NCBI GenBank assembly: GCA_012518255.1
Contig: JAAYSX010000098.1
Location: 1-50,783, forward strand
From: Candidatus Epulonipiscium sp.
GTDB taxonomy: Bacteria; Bacillota; Clostridia; Lachnospirales; Cellulosilyticaceae
Reading direction: 5' to 3'
Length of the DNA: 50,783 nt
Shown: piece by piece, positions 8,241 through 17,506 of the stretch
How the letters are laid out: each line of letters begins with the position of its first letter
Position numbering within the stretch: the first letter of the stretch is position 1
Made by a program: the position numbers and the translations under genes
The notes under the pieces: model-generated
What the model saw: only the letters and a program-made list of their open reading frames with translations
Databases searched by the model: none
Told to the model about the DNA's origin: nothing

Positions 8241-9710
8241 TTGATTAGTTTAGATATAATACAACCTATTATAAGCATAGTAATAATTGCTACAGCCTTT
8301 ATTCTTGTATACAGAAAGTCAGCAAGGGTAAGTGGTGGGCATAAGATGGGATTCGAGTTAAAGAAAGTTGCCCATGAATCTGCTGTAAAATTTGGTTTTA
8401 ATAATATTGCAGGTAATATAGAAGCCAAGGAACAGGTAGAAGATGTTATAGATTTTATAAAGTCACCGGAGAAATATACAAGGTATGGAGCTAGAATGCC
8501 AAGGGGAATGATATTCTATGGCTCACCTGGGACAGGTAAGACCCTCATGGCCAAGGCTATAGCTGGTGAGGCGGGAGTTCCTTTTTATTCAGTGTCTGGG
8601 TCGGACTTTGTTCAGTTATATGTAGGAGTGGGTGCTGGGCGTGTCAGGGACCTATTTAAGGCTGCTAGGAAGCACGGAAGGGCTGTAATTTTTATAGATG
8701 AGATTGATGCTATAGGAAAGAGTAGGTCTAACTCAGCATCAGGTAGCTCAGATGAGAAGGACCAAACTCTTAATGCACTTCTTACGGAAATGTCCGGCTT
8801 CGAGGAAAATGATGGTATAATAGTTATAGCAGCTACTAATAGGCTAGATATGCTAGACCCAGCACTTCTTCGCCCTGGAAGATTTGATAGGCATATAGAA
8901 ATAGGTCTACCAGATCTGAAGGCAAGGGAGATGATAATTAAATTGCATATGAAAAATAAACCTATAAGTGATACAGTAGATGTATCTAGTATTGCTAAGC
9001 AAACTGTTTATTTTAGTGGTGCAATGATAGAGAATCTGCTTAATGAGGCGGCTATTGTAAGCGCCAAGAGGGGCGGACTGGTTATAGACGATAAGGATAT
9101 TGATAAAGCCTTCTACACCGTAGTTGCGGGGGCAGAGAAACAAGATAGAAGTATGATTTCTGATATGGATAGGCAAATAAGTGCCTATCATGAGGCGGGG
9201 CATGCCTTAGTAACAAAGCTTGTGGCACCTTCTAATATTGTATCAAAGGTAACTATTATTCCAAGCACCAAGGGTGCTGGTGGCTTTAGTATGAATATTG
9301 CTAAGGACCGAATGTATTATACTAGGGATGATATGGAAAGGCAGATACAAATAAGCCTGGCAGGTAGGGTGGCTGAGGAGTTAATCTTTGGAGCCAATAA
9401 GGTTACAACAGGGGCTAGCAATGACATAGAGAAGGCTACAGAAATCGCAAGGGATTATTGTATGCGTTACGGTATGGACGAAAAACTTGGTATGATAAAT
9501 ATGGAGGTATTAATGGGAAATAGTGATAATCCCATTGCTAGCGAAATATTATTGAAACAGTCTTCCAAACTAATGAAAAGATTGTATAATGAAACAAGGG
9601 AGCTAATGGAAAAAAACAAGGATGCCTTAATTAGAATTTCAAATGAATTGTTAGTTAGGGAAACACTAGATGAAGATGACATTAGCGACTTGATGAAAAT
9701 AGCAAGTTAG
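8241..9710 (+). CDS. Short FtsH-like membrane AAA+ zinc protease
   Basis: This is an ATP-dependent membrane protease of 489 residues. One N-terminal membrane helix (about 4-24) leads straight into the AAA+ domain, so the usual extracytoplasmic domain and second helix of FtsH (about 600-650 residues) are missing. Seen directly are Walker A GSPGTGKT (94-101), Walker B VIFIDEID, an arginine-finger region LLRPGRFDRH and the zinc site HEAGH (317-321). The M41 peptidase domain runs to the end. The start is TTG, preceded by a GGGGGG ribosome binding site (8229-8234) at good spacing. It is followed after 37 bases by the ParB-BMP gene, probably co-transcribed. It is unlikely to be the main housekeeping FtsH; a special membrane quality-control role is inferred. 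Confidence 0.88.
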   Translation: MISLDIIQPIISIVIIATAFILVYRKSARVSGGHKMGFELKKVAHESAVKFGFNNIAGNIEAKEQVEDVIDFIKSPEKYTRYGARMPRGMIFYGSPGTGKTLMAKAIAGEAGVPFYSVSGSDFVQLYVGVGAGRVRDLFKAARKHGRAVIFIDEIDAIGKSRSNSASGSSDEKDQTLNALLTEMSGFEENDGIIVIAATNRLDMLDPALLRPGRFDRHIEIGLPDLKAREMIIKLHMKNKPISDTVDVSSIAKQTVYFSGAMIENLLNEAAIVSAKRGGLVIDDKDIDKAFYTVVAGAEKQDRSMISDMDRQISAYHEAGHALVTKLVAPSNIVSKVTIIPSTKGAGGFSMNIAKDRMYYTRDDMERQIQISLAGRVAEELIFGANKVTTGASNDIEKATEIARDYCMRYGMDEKLGMINMEVLMGNSDNPIASEILLKQSSKLMKRLYNETRELMEKNKDALIRISNELLVRETLDEDDISDLMKIAS

Positions 9711-9747
9711 CTACTATAAATTTAAATTATAACTGGAGGGGTGTATA

Positions 9748-11685
9748 ATGAGTGTCTATCAATATGAGGGTGAGTACCAAAAGGCATTAAAACTAGGTAA
9801 GCAGGCTCTTCATGCTGAAATATCTAAGGGGCAAACAGGATATTTAACATCATTAGATGGGGTATTACAATCAGGTAATGTTCTGTCAGAGGTTCCCTTA
9901 GGATTGATTGAAATTCCGCTTAAGAAGGTTGTGGGTACATATACCCATTCTCGCAGCATAGCCTTTGCACAAAACTTTATGCCTGTTATGCCATTAGATT
10001 CGGAATTCGGTTTAAAGTGGCTAAACTTATATAAGGCACATATGGAGGAAGGTATAAGGGACCCTATTAAGGTATATGAATATTATAATCTTTATTATGT
10101 TATAGAGGGTAATAAGAGGGTAAGTGTTTTAAAGTCAGTTGATGCTGTAGCAGTACATGCAAATGTAATCAGGTTAATGCCCAAGAGGGATACTAATAGT
10201 ACTATTAATAATATATATTATGAATTTATCAAGTTTTATAGGCAAACAGGTATTAATAATATTTGGTTTTCTGAAGAAGGAAGCTTTACCCAGCTAGGGG
10301 AATACCTTGACGAATATGACCCAGAGTTATTTGCATATGATGATAAGTATAAGAAATTTCTAGGCGATATATATAGGCCATTTAGGGAAATATATTATGA
10401 CTTAGGTGGGGACAAAAAAGATATAACTACAGCTGATGCCTTCTTGCATTATATTAAGGTTCATGGAATGCCAGAGTCAATAGATATGTCTGATAAGCCT
10501 TCTATTAGTAGTTTTATGACTGAATTAGATGTGCTAGATACTAAAACTACCCAGCAGGTAAAGACAGATCCTATTAAGACGCCAAGGAGAAGCGTGTTAA
10601 CATCAATAGGAGATTTAGTCACACCTAAAAAACAGCTAAAGATAGCTTTTGTCTATGCTAATTCTCCAAGTAAATCAGGCTGGGTTAATGGGCATGAATT
10701 AGGAAGACTTCATGTGGATAATGTTTTTAAGGATCAAATAGTAACCGAAAAAATTGAAAATGTACCTGAAGATGACAGGGCTTATTATACTTTAAAGAGG
10801 TTAGCTGAGGAAGGATATGATGTTATATTTACAACAAGCCCCACCTATACAGCAACTGCCTTAAAGACTGCCCTAGAGTTCCCAGATGTAAAGTTTTTGA
10901 CCTGTGCAGGAACACATTCCTATAAGAATCTTACCCTGTATTTTGGTAGAATACATGAGCCTTGGTACCTACTAGGCATGATTGCAGGTTCAATAACAGA
11001 AACTGATAAGATTGGATATATTGCACCTATACCTATATCAGAAGTAGTTTCGGCCCTAAATGCATTTGCTCTTGGAGCCCAGGCAGTTAATTCAAGGGTA
11101 ACCATAATACCAGCCTGGACCTATAAGTGGCAAAACCAAGGAAAGACAAAGGATGCTGCTAAGAAACTTAAGGAGCAGGGGGTTGACGTTATAGGTAATG
11201 AGGCAATGCCGGTGCCAGGAAGCACCTCAAGGGAGTATGGGGTCTATAAGAGTGGTAAGCACTATGCCATGGCAATATGGGACTGGGGGGTATTCTATGA
11301 AAAGGTAATTCAAAATATCCTAAGTGGAACCTGGAAGGTTATAGCAGATAGCTCATCTCCAAATCAAAAGCCAATAAACTTCTGGCTTGGTATGGATACA
11401 GGGATTGTGGACATTATGTACTCCAACAGAAATATAAGCAATCCTACAAAAAGATTAATAGATAGTGTTAGAAAATCTATTATTAGGAATGAATTTAATA
11501 TATTTGAAGGTCCAATTCATGACCAGGATAATAACTTAAGGGTTAAAATAGGGGATAAGTCAAGCTATGAAGAGATTATAACTATGGATTGGTTTGTTAA
11601 GGGTATTAAAGGGGAGATGCCTGATATTAAAGATTTAAGTCCAACAGATCCCCTATCATATATGAGAGATATAGTAAAGAAATAG
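9748..11685 (+). CDS. ParB-like/BMP-domain fusion protein
   Basis: This 645-residue protein has two parts. Residues about 50-135 resemble a ParB/sulfiredoxin-fold segment: an IEIPLKKVVGT strand, then YYVIEGNKRVSVLKS, like the ParB G-x-x-R box. From about residue 290 the sequence matches the BMP family of purine-nucleoside-binding proteins (KIAFVYANSPSKSGW..., IFTTSPTYT, IGYIAPIP, NEAMPVPG). BMP proteins are normally secreted lipoproteins, but here there is no signal peptide, lipobox or membrane helix, so it is probably cytoplasmic. It may be a nucleoside-sensing switch rather than a transporter part. Its position 37 bases after an FtsH-like protease suggests a joint function, which is inference. 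The ribosome binding site is GGAGGGG. Confidence 0.75.
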   Translation: MSVYQYEGEYQKALKLGKQALHAEISKGQTGYLTSLDGVLQSGNVLSEVPLGLIEIPLKKVVGTYTHSRSIAFAQNFMPVMPLDSEFGLKWLNLYKAHMEEGIRDPIKVYEYYNLYYVIEGNKRVSVLKSVDAVAVHANVIRLMPKRDTNSTINNIYYEFIKFYRQTGINNIWFSEEGSFTQLGEYLDEYDPELFAYDDKYKKFLGDIYRPFREIYYDLGGDKKDITTADAFLHYIKVHGMPESIDMSDKPSISSFMTELDVLDTKTTQQVKTDPIKTPRRSVLTSIGDLVTPKKQLKIAFVYANSPSKSGWVNGHELGRLHVDNVFKDQIVTEKIENVPEDDRAYYTLKRLAEEGYDVIFTTSPTYTATALKTALEFPDVKFLTCAGTHSYKNLTLYFGRIHEPWYLLGMIAGSITETDKIGYIAPIPISEVVSALNAFALGAQAVNSRVTIIPAWTYKWQNQGKTKDAAKKLKEQGVDVIGNEAMPVPGSTSREYGVYKSGKHYAMAIWDWGVFYEKVIQNILSGTWKVIADSSSPNQKPINFWLGMDTGIVDIMYSNRNISNPTKRLIDSVRKSIIRNEFNIFEGPIHDQDNNLRVKIGDKSSYEEIITMDWFVKGIKGEMPDIKDLSPTDPLSYMRDIVKK

Positions 11686-11687
11686 CC

Positions 11688-11720
11688 TTGGATATTAAAA
11701 TTCAAAAATATAATATCCAA
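11688..11720. terminator. Weak bidirectional hairpin between convergent genes
   Basis: TTGGATATTA (11688-11697) pairs with TAATATCCAA (11711-11720) and overlaps the end of the phosphoesterase gene. The stem is AT-rich with no strong T run, so termination is only plausible. Confidence 0.35.
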
Positions 11721-12285
11721 AACCATTTATGATTGTAGTTTCTTGGTATTTAATAATTCTTTCTTGATTGACACCATAGGTAAGATGATTATGGCCATGT
11801 AAATGATACTTTGGTTTAACAGTATCTAGGAGCCAGTTAAAGGCAGGAAAGCCTTGATGTACAAAGCCATCCCCATCGCCAAGACCTTTTCCTGGTGCAT
11901 GGGTAACTAAGATATCAAACTCTTTCTTTTTAAAGAAGCCAGAAGTTAATCTTTTGGCTCTTTTTTGCATTTCATAAGGGGAATATTGATGCATGCCCCC
12001 GCTATATTCAATAGAGCCTCCAAGGCCTGCTATTCTAACACCATTGTATGTGACAATCTGGTCCTCAATAGAAATGCAACCTTCTGGTGGATGGGTTTCA
12101 TATCTATCATCATGATTTCCATGCACATAAAATAAGGGAGCATTAATCATAGTAACCAAAAATGATAGGTATGAGGCTTTTAAATCACCACAAGAAATCA
12201 TTAGATCAATATCCTTAAACTTGTCCCTATTAAAATGATCCCAAATATATCTGCTTTCTTCATCGGATACCACAAGAATTTTCAT
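11695..12285 (-). CDS. Calcineurin-like metallophosphoesterase
   Basis: This small cytoplasmic phosphoesterase has 196 residues. The metal-binding motifs appear in family order: SDEES near the N-terminus, SCGD, VHGNHDD, THAPG and LHGHNH. The substrate is not evident; the family includes phosphodiesterases and small-molecule phosphatases. The frame is open further upstream to 12366, but the ATG at 12285 follows AAAGGAGA at good spacing and starts exactly at the first conserved strand (MKILVVSDEES), so the shorter form is chosen. It is convergent with the ParB-BMP gene and divergent from the L,D-transpeptidase gene. Confidence 0.85.
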   Translation of the reverse strand: MKILVVSDEESRYIWDHFNRDKFKDIDLMISCGDLKASYLSFLVTMINAPLFYVHGNHDDRYETHPPEGCISIEDQIVTYNGVRIAGLGGSIEYSGGMHQYSPYEMQKRAKRLTSGFFKKKEFDILVTHAPGKGLGDGDGFVHQGFPAFNWLLDTVKPKYHLHGHNHLTYGVNQERIIKYQETTIINGFGYYIFEF

Positions 12286-12411
12286 TAGTAAGTCTCCTTT
12301 CGCTGCTAAATTAATAGTAACAAAAAAAATAGGCCTTGACAATACTTTTAAGGAATGCATGGACACCTAATCTCATATAGATGTTATATAGAAGAGGAGT
12401 TGAGTGTCCAA

Positions 12412-13731
12412 ATGGTTAGATTTAACAATAAGGTATTTAAAATTTCCGCATTGGCAGTAATACTACTTTTGCTAGTATGGTTTATAAGGGAATTTAGTCT
12501 AAGCATAGTTAGTGTTGATGAGGAGGGAGCGAGGGTAGAAATAAATTTTATATTCCCTATGGATAAGGAAACAATTAATAATAGCATATATATATCCCCT
12601 GAGATTCCCAATTCAGAATTTGATTGCAAGGTTGAGTGGAAGTCAGATCATAATGCAGTCATATACATAAAAGAAAAAGACCATATTAAGGGGCAGAAGG
12701 TAAATTTACTTATAAAAAATGCTAAGACAAGGATTCCTGGTATTAAAAAAAGTGTTAACACCTCTATTCAGTTTCAAAAAAACCCTAAGATAGTTGGACT
12801 AAATCATTATGAAAATATCCCAACAGATGAAGCTATTATAATAAAGTTTAATACACCTATGAAAAGGGCTAATATTAATAAGTACATAGAATCAGATGTA
12901 CAGTTTGAAATTATGCCTGTAGAAGGCAGTAATGACAGTCAGTGGAGGCTAAGCCCTAAGGAGCCACTTGAAAATAATAAGAACTATATTATATCCTTTA
13001 GGAAGGGGATGCCAGCAAGATCTGGTATGTTTCTTGAGGAAGATGAGCTAATAACTTTAAAGACTGCCCCAAGACCAGAGGTAGTTAGTATATTGCCAGA
13101 AAATAATTCAAGGTGGATTGGAATTTATCCAAACATAATAGTGGAAAGTAAGGACCCAATAGAAAGGGCTACAATTAAAATAGAGAATGAGAGGATAGAA
13201 GGTGAAATACATGACGAAAGATGGGCTAGGTTTAGCCTTCCTAACGTATTAGACTTCGAAACTACCTATGAGATTGAGGCTGAAATTACCTCCATACACG
13301 GAGAAAAAAGTGATATATATAAATCCAAGTTTTCAACAATCCCCATAGAAGAAGATAGGTTATGGGTGGAAGTTATCCTTAGGGATAAGCATAAGGTTTT
13401 AGTATATAAGGGTAAGAAACTAATAAGGGAAATGCCTTGTTCTGGGGGTACAGATGAAACTCCTACTGTTCTTGGAACCTACTATCTTCAGGATAGGGGC
13501 CCTAAGTTTTTTGCAAGAAAGATTAGTGAAGGCGCCAATTACTGGGTTAGAATACATGGCAACTATTTATTTCACGGCCTACCTAGAAATGAGGACTGGG
13601 TAATAAGCAGGGAAGCAAAGCAAAAGCTAGGTTACCCGGCCAGTCATGGATGTATTAGACTAAGGGAAGTGGATGCAAAATGGTTCTATGATAACGTTCC
13701 CCAAAACACTATGGTAATAATTCATAAATGA
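12412..13731 (+). CDS. Membrane-anchored L,D-transpeptidase (YkuD) with Ig-like repeats
   Basis: This cell-wall enzyme should form 3-3 peptidoglycan cross-links or attach proteins outside the membrane. It has 439 residues from the chosen start. A membrane anchor lies at about 9-25, followed by two or three bacterial Ig-like (Big_5-type) repeats, with the words FIFPMDKETI and FNTPMKRANI marking their starts. The C-terminal YkuD domain has HG, then SHGCIR with catalytic Cys414. An ATG at 12355 is in frame, but the only AAGGA near it touches the codon. The ATG at 12412 has GAGGAG at 12-13 bases and leaves a normal anchor sequence. The start is therefore not certain. Confidence 0.85.
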   Translation: MVRFNNKVFKISALAVILLLLVWFIREFSLSIVSVDEEGARVEINFIFPMDKETINNSIYISPEIPNSEFDCKVEWKSDHNAVIYIKEKDHIKGQKVNLLIKNAKTRIPGIKKSVNTSIQFQKNPKIVGLNHYENIPTDEAIIIKFNTPMKRANINKYIESDVQFEIMPVEGSNDSQWRLSPKEPLENNKNYIISFRKGMPARSGMFLEEDELITLKTAPRPEVVSILPENNSRWIGIYPNIIVESKDPIERATIKIENERIEGEIHDERWARFSLPNVLDFETTYEIEAEITSIHGEKSDIYKSKFSTIPIEEDRLWVEVILRDKHKVLVYKGKKLIREMPCSGGTDETPTVLGTYYLQDRGPKFFARKISEGANYWVRIHGNYLFHGLPRNEDWVISREAKQKLGYPASHGCIRLREVDAKWFYDNVPQNTMVIIHK

Positions 13732-13758
13732 AAAATATGAAATAATTTATCTTCTTAC

Positions 13759-13786
13759 TTGCAAAGGAAGATAATTATGGTACAAT
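13759..13786 (+). promoter_or_regulatory. Candidate gdhA promoter
   Basis: TTGCAA (13759-13764) and TACAAT (13781-13786) are separated by 16 bp, 35 bases before the gdhA start. The -35 box lies in the loop of an imperfect hairpin (TTATCTTC...GAAGATAA), which may also weakly terminate the upstream gene. Confidence 0.5.
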
Positions 13787-13821
13787 AAAATGAATATAAC
13801 ATAAGACAAAGGAGAAAAATT

Positions 13822-15099
13822 ATGAGTAATAATGCTTACAAGAATGCCCAAATACAATTTGATGGTGTAGCTGAAACCATTGGACTTAATGAAGCTACTA
13901 AACAACTATTACGTGAACCTATGAATGAATACCATGTCTCTATACCTATAAAAATGGATGATGGATCTAGCAGGGTATTTAAGGCCTATAGGGTTCAACA
14001 TAATGTGGCAAGAGGGCCAGGTAAGGGCGGAATTCGTTTTCACCCTGAGGAAACTGTAGATACAATTCGCGGTTTGTCAATGTGGATGACATGGAAGTGT
14101 GCAGTAGTAGATATTCCACTTGGGGGAGCAAAGGGCGGAATTGTTTTTGATCCTAGAGAGCTTAGCGAAACAGAGCAGGAAAGGTTATGTAGAGGCTATG
14201 TTCAAAAATTATGGAAGACAATGGGGCCAGACCTTGATGTACCTGCACCAGATGTGATGAGTAGTGCAAAACATATGCTATGGATGTTAGATGAGTATGA
14301 AACTATAGTAGGAAGTTACCAGCCTGGTGTTATTACAGGTAAGCCAGTAGGTATGGGAGGGTCACTAGGAAGAACAGAGGCTACGGGATACGGGGTAATA
14401 TATACGCTTCGTGAGGCGCTAGAAGAGCTTAAGATAGATGCTAAAGATACCTGTGCTAGTATACAAGGCTTTGGTAATGTAGCCCAGTATGCTGCAAGAT
14501 TATACACAGAATATGGCGGTAAAGTTCTTGCTATCTCCTGTTGGGATAATGATGATAAGAAGGCCTATACCTTCCGCAAGCAAGATGGAATAGATATTGA
14601 GAAGTTAGTTGGAATTACTGATAATTATGGAACTATAAATAAGGAAAAGGCAAAGGAATTAGGTTTTGAAATACTTGCAGGTGATGCATGGCTTGAGCAA
14701 GATGTAGATATTCTTATACCAGCCGCCCTTGAAAACCAAATTACAATTGATAATGTTGATAAGATTAGTAAGCAGGTTAAGGTTATAGCTGAGGCAGCTA
14801 ATGGGCCTACAACACCTGAAGCAGACGAAGTTATTAGAAAAAGTGATATTTTCCTAGTACCAGACTTTTTGGCTAATGCTGGTGGGGTAACCTGTAGTTA
14901 CTTTGAGCAAGTTCAGTGTAATATGAATTATTTCTGGGAAAAGGATGAAGTCTTAGAAAAACTTGATACTAAGATGACTTCGGCTTTTAGGGCAGTGTAT
15001 GATTTATCCAAAAAAGATAAACTATATATGAGAGATGCAGCTTATATTATTGCAATTAATAGGGTTGTAGAAGCAGTAGAAAAGCGTGGATGGGTATAA
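13822..15099 (+). CDS. gdhA: Glutamate dehydrogenase
   Basis: This enzyme interconverts glutamate and 2-oxoglutarate plus ammonia in the cytoplasm. The 425-residue length fits the hexameric bacterial/archaeal class. The substrate loop GKGGIRFHP and catalytic PLGGAKGGI lie in the N-terminal third. The dinucleotide-binding domain starts near residue 190, with QGFGNVAQYAA as the nucleotide loop. PAALENQIT and EAANGPTTPEAD are further family words. An AAGGAGAAAAATT precedes the ATG. Cofactor preference cannot be fixed by eye. The next operon encodes NfnAB, which makes NADPH, so an anabolic or NADPH-linked role is possible; terminators on both sides suggest it is transcribed alone. Confidence 0.93.
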   Translation: MSNNAYKNAQIQFDGVAETIGLNEATKQLLREPMNEYHVSIPIKMDDGSSRVFKAYRVQHNVARGPGKGGIRFHPEETVDTIRGLSMWMTWKCAVVDIPLGGAKGGIVFDPRELSETEQERLCRGYVQKLWKTMGPDLDVPAPDVMSSAKHMLWMLDEYETIVGSYQPGVITGKPVGMGGSLGRTEATGYGVIYTLREALEELKIDAKDTCASIQGFGNVAQYAARLYTEYGGKVLAISCWDNDDKKAYTFRKQDGIDIEKLVGITDNYGTINKEKAKELGFEILAGDAWLEQDVDILIPAALENQITIDNVDKISKQVKVIAEAANGPTTPEADEVIRKSDIFLVPDFLANAGGVTCSYFEQVQCNMNYFWEKDEVLEKLDTKMTSAFRAVYDLSKKDKLYMRDAAYIIAINRVVEAVEKRGWV

Positions 15100-15111
15100 A
15101 TTACAAAGCAG

Positions 15112-15150
15112 GAAATCTCCTTTTATTTCTAATAAAAGGAGATTTCTTAT
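15112..15150 (+). terminator. Terminator after gdhA
   Basis: A perfect 16-bp stem (15112-15127 with 15131-15146) has a three-base loop followed by TTAT. Shortly downstream, TGATATACT (15162-15170) is an extended -10 box that probably serves nfnA. Confidence 0.85.
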
Positions 15151-15194
15151 TTAACTGGGTATGATATACTATATAAGAAAATAGGAGGGTAATA

Positions 15195-16022
15195 ATGTAC
15201 GAAATCATAGATAAAAAGGTTTTAAATAGTGCGGTAGAGCTTATGGTAGTAAGAGCTCCTTTTGTGGCTAGAAGATGTGAACCTGGCCAGTTTATTATTT
15301 TGAGAGTAGATGAAGAAGGGGAAAGGGTACCTTTTACCATTGCAGATTTTAATAGGGAAGATGAAACAGTAACTATTATATATCAAATAGTAGGTCATAC
15401 TACAGAGGTTTTATCTAGTATGAAAGTTGGGGACAAGCTATGTGATTTTGTAGGGCCACTTGGTAAGGCATCTGAGCTTAAAAAAGAAGAAAGGGTTCTA
15501 GGGATTGCTGGTGGTTTAGGAGCTGCGCCACTCTATCCTCAAATTAGGAAGCTAAGGGAGATGGGGGTAGAGTGTGACATCATAATTGGTAGTAGATCAG
15601 AGGAATTTATAATATTAGAAGAATCCTTTAGGGGGTTAGGCTGTAATATTTCTATAGCTACAGATGATGGAAGTAAGGGAGTAAAAGGCTTTGTAACAGA
15701 TATACTTAAGGATAAAATTAATCAAGGTATTAAGTACGATAGTGTAATTGCCATAGGGCCCCTAATTATGATGAAGGCAGTTGTTGATATAACTAAGCCC
15801 CTTAATATTCCAACTACTGTATCCTTAAATCCTATTATGGTTGATGGAACAGGTATGTGTGGTGGTTGCCGGGTTAGCGTTGGAGATGAAACAAAATTTG
15901 CATGTGTGGATGGTCCAGAATTTAATGGTTTACTTGTAGATTTTGATGAGGTTATTAATAGACAGGGAATATACAAAAAAGAAGAAGAGCATATGTGTAA
16001 GATAGGTCTTGGAGGTAAATAA
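15195..16022 (+). CDS. nfnA: NfnA-like NADH-dependent ferredoxin:NADP oxidoreductase, small subunit
   Basis: This 275-residue FAD protein of the ferredoxin-NADP reductase fold is the small subunit of the electron-bifurcating NfnAB transhydrogenase, or the related sulfide dehydrogenase. Residues 1-95 are the FAD barrel (PFTIADFNRED). The NAD-binding lobe starts with GIAGGLGAAPLYPQ. Near the C-terminus, the cysteines in GTGMCGGCRVSVGD and FACVDGPEFNG bind a [2Fe-2S] cluster. The ribosome binding site is AGGAGGG. The nfnB start lies just after this stop, and its GGAGG is inside the last codons, so translation is tightly coupled. Confidence 0.88.
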   Translation: MYEIIDKKVLNSAVELMVVRAPFVARRCEPGQFIILRVDEEGERVPFTIADFNREDETVTIIYQIVGHTTEVLSSMKVGDKLCDFVGPLGKASELKKEERVLGIAGGLGAAPLYPQIRKLREMGVECDIIIGSRSEEFIILEESFRGLGCNISIATDDGSKGVKGFVTDILKDKINQGIKYDSVIAIGPLIMMKAVVDITKPLNIPTTVSLNPIMVDGTGMCGGCRVSVGDETKFACVDGPEFNGLLVDFDEVINRQGIYKKEEEHMCKIGLGGK

Positions 16023-16023
16023 G

Positions 16024-17406
16024 ATGGCAAATATGAGCCTGCATAAGGTAGAGATGAAGGAGCAAGATCCCAAAATAAGGAATCAAAATTTTGAAGAGGT
16101 GGCTCTTGGATATACAAAGGAAGAGGCGTTAGAAGAGGCAAGTAGGTGTTTGGATTGCAAGCAGCGTTTTTGTGTAGCGGGCTGCCCTGTTAATGTTCCT
16201 ATTCCAGAGTTTATCCAGGCAGTGCTAGATGAGGATTTTCTAAGGGCTTATGAAATAATTATGTCAGAAAACTCGTTACCTGCAGTTTGCGGTAGGGTTT
16301 GCCCCCAGGAGAATCAATGTGAAAACAAATGTATCAGGGGCAAAAAGGGCCAGCCAGTTGCAATAGGAAGGTTGGAACGTTTTGTAGCAGATTATGTAAT
16401 GGAGAATTATCCAGATAAAATAGATAAGGTAGAAAGTAACGGAATTAAGGTAGCAGTTGTAGGTTCGGGGCCGGCAGGAATTGCCTGTGCTGGGGAGCTT
16501 GCAAAGAAGGGTTATGATGTAACCATATTTGAGGCCCTGCATGAACTAGGCGGAGTGCTAATTTATGGTATACCCGAGTTTAGGCTACCTAAGGATATAG
16601 TAAGAAAAGAAATTAAAAAGGTTACAGATCTAGGAGTTAAGGTTAGGAAAAATGTTGTTGTTGGTAGATCTATAACCATAGATGAGCTTATAGAAGAAGG
16701 TTTTGAGGCTATCTTTATTGGAAGCGGTGCAGGGCTCCCTATATTTATGAATATAGAAGGGGAAAATTTAAATGGTGTATATTCGGCCAATGAATTTTTA
16801 ACCAGGGCTAATTTAATGAAGGCTTATCTACCCGATTCTAGAACACCCCTTATAGTTGGCCAAAAGGTAGCTGTAGTAGGTGGAGGTAATGTGGCTATGG
16901 ATGCAGCTCGTACTGCAAAGAGAATGGGTGCTAAGGAAGTATATATTATATATAGGAGAGGGGAAGAAGAGCTACCTGCAAGGCTTGAGGAGGTTCATCA
17001 TGCAAAAGAGGAAGGGATTATATTTAAGCTTCTTACCAATCCTACAGAAATTCTAGGGGAGGACGGATGGGTTAAGGCTATAAAATGCATAGAAATGGAG
17101 CTTGGGGAAGCTGATGAATCAGGAAGGAGAAGGCCCCAGCCTAAGCCAGCTAGTGAGCATGTACTTGATATGGATACAGTTATTATTGCAATTGGACAAA
17201 CCCCTAACCCACTACTTAGGCAAACTACTAAGGGCCTAGATACCCACGACTGGGGAGGAATAATTGTCCATGAGGATACCATGGAAACAAGTAAGGAAAA
17301 GGTCTATGCTGGAGGGGATGCTGTAACGGGGGCAGCGACAGTAATTCTTGCTATGGGAGCAGGAAAAAAGGCAGCTATTGCCATAGATAAAGAATTTACA
17401 AGATAA
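16024..17406 (+). CDS. nfnB: NfnB-like large subunit (glutamate synthase beta-chain-like flavoprotein)
   Basis: This 460-residue iron-sulfur flavoprotein is the partner of NfnA and is often annotated as glutamate synthase small chain (gltA). The N-terminal 120 residues carry two cysteine-rich [4Fe-4S] clusters (CLDCKQRFCVAGCPVNVPIP and CGRVCPQENQCENKCIRG). Two Rossmann segments follow: VVGSGPAGIACAGELAKKG near residue 146 and VVGGGNVAMDAARTAKRMG near 285. The presence of nfnA and absence of a large GltB chain favour the Nfn complex, which couples NADH and reduced ferredoxin to NADPH formation. A TTG 15 bases upstream is also in frame, but the GGAGG would then be inside the gene, so ATG 16024 is used. 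Confidence 0.88.
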   Translation: MANMSLHKVEMKEQDPKIRNQNFEEVALGYTKEEALEEASRCLDCKQRFCVAGCPVNVPIPEFIQAVLDEDFLRAYEIIMSENSLPAVCGRVCPQENQCENKCIRGKKGQPVAIGRLERFVADYVMENYPDKIDKVESNGIKVAVVGSGPAGIACAGELAKKGYDVTIFEALHELGGVLIYGIPEFRLPKDIVRKEIKKVTDLGVKVRKNVVVGRSITIDELIEEGFEAIFIGSGAGLPIFMNIEGENLNGVYSANEFLTRANLMKAYLPDSRTPLIVGQKVAVVGGGNVAMDAARTAKRMGAKEVYIIYRRGEEELPARLEEVHHAKEEGIIFKLLTNPTEILGEDGWVKAIKCIEMELGEADESGRRRPQPKPASEHVLDMDTVIIAIGQTPNPLLRQTTKGLDTHDWGGIIVHEDTMETSKEKVYAGGDAVTGAATVILAMGAGKKAAIAIDKEFTR

Positions 17407-17506
17407 ATATGAATATTTCTTTTAAAATCACCAATTATGGCATATAATATATATAAGTAAATTGTATACAAGTCCAAAAGATATATCTATAGATGAGGGT
17501 GATTAT

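Noticed and set aside
12355-12411. Longer N-terminus for the L,D-transpeptidase
   Set aside because: The upstream ATG has only an AAGGA directly touching it. The downstream ATG gives a normal membrane anchor and has GAGGAG upstream.
15722-16141. 139-codon minus-strand frame across the nfnA/nfnB junction
   Set aside because: Both strands cannot be coding here. The plus-strand genes have clear family motifs and this frame has none.
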